DNA of 64,000 bases from Lachnospiraceae bacterium (lineage in GTDB: Bacteria; Bacillota; Clostridia; Lachnospirales; Lachnospiraceae): positions 310,001 through 374,000 of the forward strand of contig JAEEND010000007.1 of the NCBI GenBank assembly GCA_016283575.1, given 5' to 3'. The position numbers and the translations under genes are program-made. The notes under the pieces are model-generated. The model worked only from the letters and a program-made list of their open reading frames with translations, had not been told where the DNA came from and made no database searches. Shown here piece by piece: positions 56,936-64,000 of the stretch. How positions within the stretch are numbered: the first letter of the stretch is position 1; every line of letters begins with the position of its first letter.

Positions 56936-57129
56936 ATATTTTGCTATGCAAAATATTCGTGTCGCGCTGTCGCGCTATCGTCTGCTCGCAAATCGAACAC
57001 ACTTGTGAGCAAGCTCCCGTGTGTTCTTTTGCTCTCATCCGGCACCGCTCGTAGAAACGCGCAGTCGCACCGGCGAGGAAGGCGCGGAAAGTGATTGGAT
57101 AGCGGAAGACAGTTAAGCGCCTTCCTCGC
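56936..57129. repeat. GC-rich chain of perfect inverted repeats
   Basis: ATATTTTGC-tat-GCAAAATAT; GAACACAC..GTGTGTTC; GCGAGGAAGGCGC..GCGCCTTCCTCGC. Confidence 0.8.
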
Positions 57130-57144
57130 GTCTCCACCTACTCC

Positions 57145-57210
57145 GTCTCGCGTTCGCATAACAAAAAAGGACATCAGTTTTGATGTCCTTTTGTTATGCG
57201 AGCGCGAGAC
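57145..57210. repeat. ~30-bp inverted repeat including the tRNA-Gly 3' end
   Basis: GTCTCGCGTTCGCATAACAAAAAAGGACATCA / TGATGTCCTTTTGTTATGCGAGCGCGAGAC. Confidence 0.85.
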
Positions 57211-57272
57211 GGGGATCGAACCCGCGGCCTTCTCCTTGGCAAGGAGACGCTCCACCGCTGAGCCACTCGCGC
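57201..57272 (-). tRNA. tRNA-Gly (anticodon GCC)
   Basis: GCGCGAGTGGCTCAGCGGTGGAGCGTCTCCTTGCCAAGGAGAAGGCCGCGGGTTCGATCCCCGTCTCGCGCT; full cloverleaf arms. Confidence 0.95.
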
Positions 57273-57548
57273 ATTTATTTGTCCGTGTCGTTCACACGCA
57301 AGAAGTATAATAACTTACGGTGGGGTGTTTGTCAACAATAAAAATCAATTTTTTTTAAAAAAATTTTGGATGTGTATTTTGCATTAAAAACTGGTACTTT
57401 TGGGCTGGTAACAGGGTGTTTTTTTGGTGCCCTTTACTGAAAATATTGCGATAAATAATAAATAGTTGCACAATTCATTTTCTTTTGTTAAAATTATATC
57501 GTGGCGGTTATATGGGCTAATATAAATTAGTACGAAGAGGGATATGCT

Positions 57549-60356
57549 ATGAAAAAAAGCACTCTGGAAGATGTTCTTTCTTCCCGCGAAAGCGAACTAT
57601 TCCATCTTCTTGCCAGTATTAGTTACGATTTTCTGATCATTTTTGATGTTAACGAGAACCGAGCCAAAATCGTACAATGTGTGGAAGGGAATGAAAGGGG
57701 ATCGGTATTCAGGGAGCATCTCACTGAACACTTAAGTGAAAAGGTGCACCCGGATGATCTTTCTCTTTTGGAAAAGGAATTAAAGAACCTGACTTTGAAG
57801 GTTGACCATGTTGGCTTTGAAATCAGGTTGCGTGAATCAGGGGGCCGAAGATATCGTTGGCACTCTGTTAAAATGCGTCTTATACCAACTGATGATGGTA
57901 TTTTCTATGTGGGCGCCAGCACTTACATCGACAACAGCAAGCGCGATGTCAATGAGCTGACCATCAAAGCGCGTCAGGATCCTCTGACGGGACTTCTTAA
58001 TAAAGTAGTTACCACTGAACAGATTACAGGTTATATAGCTGAAAATCCCGAAAAGAAGGGTGCCCTCTTAATTGTGGACATCGACTTTTTCAAGTCCTTC
58101 AATGATACCATGGGTCATCTTTTCGGCGATGAAGTCATCAAAGAAGTTGCTATCCGCATAAGAAGGATCTTCTCCTGCGATTCTTTTGTGGGCCGTGTTG
58201 GTGGTGACGAATTCCTGGTTTATGTTAAGAATCTTGCGGATGTGAGTGATCTTGTTTCAAGGCTTGGACGCCTTCGTGATTCTCTTTACAGTATCACCCT
58301 TGGACAGAGATCGAGCCTCCGGGTCACAGCCAGCATCGGAATTTCTCTTTTCCCTGAAATGGGGGACAACTTCACCAAGCTTTTTGATGCAGCGGACATG
58401 GCGCTTTATTTTGTTAAGAATAACGGTCGAAACAACTTCGCTATTTATACGGAGCTTCTTTATGATGAAAGCAAGCGCCGGGCAGAAAAGTGCGAAGAGG
58501 AAGAGACCAGGCAGACGGAAGCCTATACGATTACCAATTTTGCTTTCCATTTGCTCAATGAATCTGAAGATGTTGACAGCGCATTAAACCTCCTTCTTTA
58601 TAAGATCCAAAATGAATATAACCTGGAAGCCATCTACGTTAATGAGGTATCCAATAACAAGTCCTCCTCCGAATGTATCTACGAGATCAAGAAGGATAAA
58701 TACGAATCCCGCCTTGGCACCACAGAGACATTTTCATTTAAGGCATTGGAAAATAAGAGCGATGCCTTCAAAAGAAACGGCGGACATCTCATTTATGAAC
58801 TTAAGGGCGAGAATGCCATGGAACCGGGTAATGCTCTTATCGGAGTGGAAGGCATGGGATCGGTGCTTCAGATAGATATGAGGCTTTTTTCCGAATCCCG
58901 CGGCTTTGTTAATTATGTTTCCGAATATGGAAAAGTTATCTGGACCAGGCAGAAGATCAAGGATCTGATAGCCATAACGAATCTTATTACGGTATGCCTG
59001 TACTACTCAAAGCGCGTATTAAAGGCTGAAGCGGAAGTGGTGCGCATGAGTGACTATGACCTTCTTACCGGCCTTATGAAAGAAGATACCTTTATCGAAG
59101 CCTGCAAGAAAGTCATTGTGTCACGTAAAAAGAATATGCGTCTCGCAATCCTCTACTGTGATATCAGTAATTTTAAATATATCAATGATACCTACGGCTA
59201 TTTAAAGGGCGACAGTATCCTGGCGGAAACCTCCAAATTCATGAAGGAAAAGATCCCCAATGTGCTTACAATGGGCAGATTCTATTCCGACAATATCGTG
59301 TGCCTTACGGAGTTTCCTGATACCATGTCGGAAGAAAGACTGGCAGAGATCCTTGATGTTATCAATAAAGACCTGACCAAGAGCCTTGAAGAAAGATTCA
59401 GTATCAACAATATCTTTATAAGTGCGGGCATTTATGTCCTTGATTCGCCGGATGTGGATATCTATCAGGCAGTTTCCAATGCAAATCTCGCACGCAAGAT
59501 ATCAAAGAATCAGAACAGCATGAACTGTGTGATCTTCAATCAGGAAATGTTTGAAAAGAAACGCCGTCAGATCCAGCTGATGCAGCAGTTAGACAGCGCT
59601 CTTAAAAATGAAGAATTCTACATCGTTATGCAGCCCAAGGTTTCGGGAGCGGAAAACAGGCTGGTGGGAGCAGAAGCTCTTGTTCGCTGGCAGAGGCCCG
59701 ACGGTACCGTTATTTTTCCTGATGAATTTATCAGTACCTTTGAAAAGGACGGAAGCATAATCAAGCTTGATTTTTATGTATACGATAAGGTCATGAAATA
59801 TCTTCATGACAGACTGAAGGCCAATAAAAAAGTGGTGCCGGTTTCCGTGAACGTTTCCCGCGCCCATTTATTGGAAGATGATTTTGTAAAGAGATTCAGA
59901 GAGCTCATCGATAAGTATGAGATACCCACTCAGTATCTCGAGCTTGAACTTACGGAATCCATTTATCTTGAAAACCTTGATTTCTTTAATAAGACCATGG
60001 AGGAATTCAGGAATATGGGTATTCGTGTGTCCATGGACGACTTTGGCTCCGGCTACTCATCTCTTAATGCATTAAATGACATTAAGATCGATCTTCTTAA
60101 GATCGACCGTATTTTCATGAAGGATCCCAATCTTCGTGAAAGCGATAAGACCATCATTAAATTCATAATCGACATGGCTAAGAATCTGTGTATACAGGTC
60201 ATGTGTGAAGGCGTTGAGACCAAAACTCAGCGTGAATTCTTAAACAAGGCCGGCTGTACACTCCAGCAGGGCTACCTGTATTCAAAGCCTGTTGAAATAG
60301 ATACTTTTAACGTTTTCTTGGATAACGAGGACATTCTTTTTGCAAGAGTGGGGTAA
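57549..60356 (+). CDS. PAS-like/GGDEF/degenerate GGDEF/EAL protein
   Basis: FVGRVGGDEFLVYVK; second domain RFYSDNIVCL lacks GGDEF; GAEALVRWQRPDG, ELTESIYLEN, MCEGVETKTQREFLNKAGCTLQQGYLYSKP. Confidence 0.93.
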   Translation: MKKSTLEDVLSSRESELFHLLASISYDFLIIFDVNENRAKIVQCVEGNERGSVFREHLTEHLSEKVHPDDLSLLEKELKNLTLKVDHVGFEIRLRESGGRRYRWHSVKMRLIPTDDGIFYVGASTYIDNSKRDVNELTIKARQDPLTGLLNKVVTTEQITGYIAENPEKKGALLIVDIDFFKSFNDTMGHLFGDEVIKEVAIRIRRIFSCDSFVGRVGGDEFLVYVKNLADVSDLVSRLGRLRDSLYSITLGQRSSLRVTASIGISLFPEMGDNFTKLFDAADMALYFVKNNGRNNFAIYTELLYDESKRRAEKCEEEETRQTEAYTITNFAFHLLNESEDVDSALNLLLYKIQNEYNLEAIYVNEVSNNKSSSECIYEIKKDKYESRLGTTETFSFKALENKSDAFKRNGGHLIYELKGENAMEPGNALIGVEGMGSVLQIDMRLFSESRGFVNYVSEYGKVIWTRQKIKDLIAITNLITVCLYYSKRVLKAEAEVVRMSDYDLLTGLMKEDTFIEACKKVIVSRKKNMRLAILYCDISNFKYINDTYGYLKGDSILAETSKFMKEKIPNVLTMGRFYSDNIVCLTEFPDTMSEERLAEILDVINKDLTKSLEERFSINNIFISAGIYVLDSPDVDIYQAVSNANLARKISKNQNSMNCVIFNQEMFEKKRRQIQLMQQLDSALKNEEFYIVMQPKVSGAENRLVGAEALVRWQRPDGTVIFPDEFISTFEKDGSIIKLDFYVYDKVMKYLHDRLKANKKVVPVSVNVSRAHLLEDDFVKRFRELIDKYEIPTQYLELELTESIYLENLDFFNKTMEEFRNMGIRVSMDDFGSGYSSLNALNDIKIDLLKIDRIFMKDPNLRESDKTIIKFIIDMAKNLCIQVMCEGVETKTQREFLNKAGCTLQQGYLYSKPVEIDTFNVFLDNEDILFARVG

Positions 60357-60361
60357 AACAC

Positions 60362-60404
60362 ATCTCCTGAATGATAAAAATTGTCATTTAGGAGATTTTT
60401 TTGT
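60362..60404 (+). terminator. intrinsic terminator
   Basis: ATCTCCTgAATGA..TCATTtAGGAGATTTTTTT. Confidence 0.75.
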
Positions 60405-60500
60405 CCTATATATGCCTCAATATCTTGTATCTGTCCGTGTTTTCGGTTAAAATTAATCATGGATTGGTGCACGAAACTCTCATAAGAAAAGGGGACAATT

Positions 60501-60896
60501 ATGGAAGTTAGTAAGCGCGTTCTTTTAGTAGAAGACAACGAGATCAATGCAGAGATCGCGAAACAGCAGTTGCTGGATATGGGCTTTGAAGTTGAATGGG
60601 TGTCAAACGGCGCACGCGCCGTGGAAGTATTCGGCGAATCGGAGCTTGATTATTACGATCTTGTCATTATGGATCTTATGATGCCTGTAATGGATGGAAT
60701 TGAAGCAACCAAGATAATCAGACGCTTGGAACGGGAAGATGCGGCATCAATACCTATCATAGCCGTAACTGCCAATTCATATTCCGAGGACGAACAGACC
60801 TCGGTATCCAGCGGGATAACGCGTTTTATAACCAAGCCTTACAACAGAGATATACTTTACGATACTATAAAGGGGCTTTCGGAAACCGGAGTTTAG
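60501..60896 (+). CDS. stand-alone response regulator receiver protein
   Basis: RVLLVEDNEINAEIAKQQLLDMGFEVEWVSNGARAVE..DLVIMDLMMPVMDGIEATK. Confidence 0.93.
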   Translation: MEVSKRVLLVEDNEINAEIAKQQLLDMGFEVEWVSNGARAVEVFGESELDYYDLVIMDLMMPVMDGIEATKIIRRLEREDAASIPIIAVTANSYSEDEQTSVSSGITRFITKPYNRDILYDTIKGLSETGV

Positions 60897-60909
60897 GTTT
60901 CTACTTGCG

Positions 60910-61641
60910 ATGTACAGATTCGGTAAAAAAGAAGAATTAATAGATGGAATAAAAAAAGGGATACCGATTGGAGTAGGTTACTTGGCGGTATCCTTTACAT
61001 TTGGTATTTGGGCGACGGAAGGGGGTATTCCCCTCTGGATGGCGGTACTGATATCATTTTCAAACCTTACCAGCGCAGGTCAGTTTGCGGGGGTGGGGCT
61101 CATTATGCAGACAGCTTCCCTGTTTGAGATCGGACTGTCTGTTTTTGTTATCAACATCCGCTATTCCCTCATGAGTCTTTCCCTCACCCAGAAACTCGAG
61201 AAGAACGTGAAAACTTCCCAGAAATATATTTTCGGATTCGGCATCACCGACGAGGTATTCGCCATAGCCGCAGTGAGAGAGCGCCCCATTACCGCTTATT
61301 ACATGTATGGCCTCATGAGCACTCCCATAATCGGCTGGACTCTCGGTACCTTCTTAGGGGGGCTTGTGGGAAATGTACTTCCTCCTAGACTGTCCGATGC
61401 TATGGGAATAGCACTTTATGCCATGTTCATAGCCATAATAGTGCCTCCTGCCAAAAAGAACCGTGCCGTGCTTTTTACCATAATAATCGCAGTCATTGTC
61501 TCCTGCATACTTAAATATGTTCCTGTATTTTCATTTATTACCGATGGTTTTTCCATGATAATTGCAACCTTTATAGGCGCCGGCATAATGGCATATCTTG
61601 CTCCTGTAGCAGAGACTGAAGGTAAGGAGGAGACATCATGA
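60910..61641 (+). CDS. azlC: AzlC family branched-chain amino acid exporter subunit
   Basis: GIPIGVGYLAVSFTFGIWATEGGIPLWMAVLISFSNLTSAGQFAGV. Confidence 0.93.
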   Translation: MYRFGKKEELIDGIKKGIPIGVGYLAVSFTFGIWATEGGIPLWMAVLISFSNLTSAGQFAGVGLIMQTASLFEIGLSVFVINIRYSLMSLSLTQKLEKNVKTSQKYIFGFGITDEVFAIAAVRERPITAYYMYGLMSTPIIGWTLGTFLGGLVGNVLPPRLSDAMGIALYAMFIAIIVPPAKKNRAVLFTIIIAVIVSCILKYVPVFSFITDGFSMIIATFIGAGIMAYLAPVAETEGKEETS

Positions 61642-61952
61642 ATATAGATTTAAAATATATGTGTCTTGCGGTATTCATAATGGCCCTTGTTACTTATATT
61701 CCGCGAGCCGTACCAATTGTATTTTTTAAAAAAGAAATAAAATCGAGATTTATAAAATCATTTCTCTATTATGTGCCCTATGCGGTACTTGCAAGTCTTA
61801 CCTTTCCGGCTATTTTTACGACCGGAGGTAATCTTTATGCAGCTATAGCAGGAACGGCGGTTGCTCTTATTTTAGCTTATTTTGAGAAAAGCCTTGTGGT
61901 AGTTGCGGTTTTTTCCGTGGCAGCTGTATTTGTTACGAATCTGTTTTTATAA
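61638..61952 (+). CDS. azlD: AzlD family protein
   Basis: MALVTYIPRAVPIVFFKKEIKSRFIKSFLYYVPYAVLASLTFPAIF. Confidence 0.92.
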   Translation: MNIDLKYMCLAVFIMALVTYIPRAVPIVFFKKEIKSRFIKSFLYYVPYAVLASLTFPAIFTTGGNLYAAIAGTAVALILAYFEKSLVVVAVFSVAAVFVTNLFL

Positions 61953-61965
61953 GTAGGGAGAATAA

Positions 61966-63744
61966 ATGAGTAATAACAACGGACAATCCAAATACGACTA
62001 TCCTGTTTCGGAACTCCTAAAGCGCTTTTCCGGTTATCTTTTTAAACATAAAAAGGTCATGATATTTGACCTCATCTGCGCTTCTTTTACAACGGTCTGC
62101 GATCTGACCCTCCCCATGATCATGCGTTTTATCACCAATGAGGGAATTTCCGGTGAAGGTGTTCTTTCAATTCAATTGGTGCTGAAACTTGGGGCATTAT
62201 ATTTTGTATTGAGGCTGGTGGATGTGCTTGCGGGTTTTTATATGGCATATAACGGTCATGTCATGGGAACTCACATTGAAACCGACATGCGTTCCGATGC
62301 CTATAAGCATTTGCAGAAACTTTCTTTTACCTACTACAACAATACAAAGATCGGACAGATCATGGGCCGTATCACCAATGACTTATTTGATGTAACGGAA
62401 TTTGCCCATCATTGTCCCGAAGAATTTTTAATAGCGATCATAAAGACTGTAATTTCCTTTGTGATCCTCGTGCGCATTGATTTAAAACTTACCCTCATTG
62501 TTTTTGCGGTGATTCCCGTAATGCTTTTTGTATGCATAAATATCAACCTGAAATTCCGCGTGATACAGAGAGCGCAGCGCGTTCAGGTCGGTGAGCTTAA
62601 TGCTAATATCGAAGAGTCGTTGCTTGGTCAGAAAGTCGTTAAGGCATTCACCAATGAAGATCTTGAAGAGGCTAAATTTGAAAAGAACAATCTCATTTTC
62701 TTAAAAATAAAAAAAGATTATTATAAAGTCATGGCCTGGTTTCATACGGGCAACAAGATCTTTGAAGCATTGCTTTACCTGCTGGTGCTTGTGTTTGGCA
62801 GCCTTTTCCTGGTGAGCGGACGGATCAACGCAGGTGACCTGGTGGCTTATTTACTATATATTTCCACACTTATTACCACCATAAAAAGGATCATTGAATT
62901 CTCCGAGCAGTTCCAGCGAGGCATCACCGGCATCGACAGATTTTTGCAGATCATGGATGCCGACATTGAGATCTTTGATTCCGAAAATGCGCGGGAACTT
63001 AAGGATGTACACGGCGATATAGAGTTTAAGGATGTAACTTTTGAATATCCCGACGATCACAATGAAGTATTCAAGAATCTCAATCTGAAGATAAAAGCAG
63101 GGGAAAAGGTAGCAATAGTAGGTCCCTCCGGCGGCGGAAAGACCACCCTCTTAAATCTTATCCCGAGATTCTACGATATAATATCAGGAGAGATTATTCT
63201 TGACGGTGACAGTATAAAGAACTATACCTTGAAGAGCTTAAGAAAGAATATCGGTATGGTTCAGCAGGATGTATATCTTTTCAGCGGAACCGTCTATGAC
63301 AATATTTCCTATGGACGCCCCGATGCCACCGAAGAAGAGGTAAAAGAAGCAGCCCGTCGTGCGGGAGCATTGGAGTTTGTGGAAGAACTTAAGGACGGCT
63401 TTAACACATACATCGGCGAGCGAGGAGTCAAGCTTTCCGGTGGGCAGAAGCAGCGAATCAGCATTGCGAGAGTGTTCTTAAAGAACCCGCCCATAATCAT
63501 TCTTGATGAAGCTACCAGCGCTCTTGATAATGAAAGCGAATATAAGGTAGCGGAAGCTCTTCAGGAATTATCCAAGGGCCGCACCACCATTACGGTGGCC
63601 CACAGATTATCAACGATTCAAAATTCCGACAGGATCCTTGTACTGACAGAAGAAGGTATTACCGAAGAGGGAACTCACGAGGAATTGCTTGAAAAGAATG
63701 GCATGTATCGCAAATTCTACGATATGGCCAATAAATTATCTTAA
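61966..63744 (+). CDS. ABC transporter, fused permease/ATP-binding protein
   Basis: VAIVGPSGGGKTTLLNLIPRFYD, LSGGQKQRISIARVFLKNPPIIILDEATSALD. Confidence 0.95.
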   Translation: MSNNNGQSKYDYPVSELLKRFSGYLFKHKKVMIFDLICASFTTVCDLTLPMIMRFITNEGISGEGVLSIQLVLKLGALYFVLRLVDVLAGFYMAYNGHVMGTHIETDMRSDAYKHLQKLSFTYYNNTKIGQIMGRITNDLFDVTEFAHHCPEEFLIAIIKTVISFVILVRIDLKLTLIVFAVIPVMLFVCININLKFRVIQRAQRVQVGELNANIEESLLGQKVVKAFTNEDLEEAKFEKNNLIFLKIKKDYYKVMAWFHTGNKIFEALLYLLVLVFGSLFLVSGRINAGDLVAYLLYISTLITTIKRIIEFSEQFQRGITGIDRFLQIMDADIEIFDSENARELKDVHGDIEFKDVTFEYPDDHNEVFKNLNLKIKAGEKVAIVGPSGGGKTTLLNLIPRFYDIISGEIILDGDSIKNYTLKSLRKNIGMVQQDVYLFSGTVYDNISYGRPDATEEEVKEAARRAGALEFVEELKDGFNTYIGERGVKLSGGQKQRISIARVFLKNPPIIILDEATSALDNESEYKVAEALQELSKGRTTITVAHRLSTIQNSDRILVLTEEGITEEGTHEELLEKNGMYRKFYDMANKLS

Positions 63745-63753
63745 CGGAGGTAA

Positions 63754-64000
63754 ATGCTTTTGATACTTCAGTTTGTAGGTGCCGACCATCAGGTTACGGG
63801 GAGCTGTCATTACCTTGAGGCCTGCGGCAAGAGATTTCTGGTTGACTACGGTATGGAGCAGGGTAATAACCCCTATGAAAGCAAGGGACTTCCCTGCAAT
63901 GAAGCAGACATCGATTTTGTTCTTTTGACTCATGCGCATGTGGATCACTCAGGCATGCTTCCATACCTGTATGCAAAAGGCTTCAGAGGCCCCATTTATG
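63754..64000 (+). CDS. MBL-fold RNA-processing-type exonuclease, N-terminal part (runs off window)
   Basis: LQFVGADHQVTGSCHYLEACGKRFLVDYGMEQG...IDFVLLTHAHVDHSGMLPYLYAKGFRGPIY. Confidence 0.88.
   Translation, partial: MLLILQFVGADHQVTGSCHYLEACGKRFLVDYGMEQGNNPYESKGLPCNEADIDFVLLTHAHVDHSGMLPYLYAKGFRGPIY

Noticed and set aside
56791-57310. Several ORFs (56791-57054, 56882-57094, 56944-57255, 57095-57310) as genes
   Set aside because: They overlap on both strands through a GC-rich hairpin region and across the tRNA; no recognisable protein features.
57310-57549. c-di-GMP riboswitch before the GGDEF/EAL gene
   Set aside because: No recognisable GEMM-I or GEMM-II conserved core in the leader.

Overview
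64 kb chromosomal window, probably from a Lachnospiraceae-type Clostridium (inferred from gene content only). Most of it is housekeeping: arginine biosynthesis (argB end, argD), comEA/comEC, holA, glyA, an aspartate-family operon (ACT protein, hom, apgM-like, aspartate kinase), purF-like, queT, a CoA-disulfide reductase/rhodanese/Crp-Fnr cluster, a PadR/DUF4097 operon, a large secreted glucanase-like protein, a YesMN two-component system with its own solute-binding protein, a GGDEF/EAL protein, azlCD and an ABC transporter. The accessory part is about 47.1-57.3 kb. It is bounded by two near-identical arrays of CAGCGG(n)CCGCTG hairpins. The left array is split by an IS256-family insertion with a visible 8-bp target duplication, and the right array is the matching empty site. 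Between the arrays lie a type III toxin-antitoxin locus (ToxN/AbiQ-like toxin with a two-repeat ToxI-like RNA and terminator), an unlisted 53-aa ribbon-helix-helix gene with TTTAAGTACA repeats, a truncated serine resolvase, an orphan ParB followed by three 23-bp iterons, tandemly duplicated small lipoproteins, and a secreted protein whose 3' end runs into an antisense GNAT pseudogene fragment. Other non-coding signals: a candidate structured sRNA (17.90-18.03 kb), a preQ1-I-like leader before queT, LytTR-type and PadR-type repeat operators, a four-copy REP-like element around a crp/fnr gene, and a GC-rich chain of hairpins running into a tRNA-Gly. All calls come from reading the sequence; no searches or folding programs were run.
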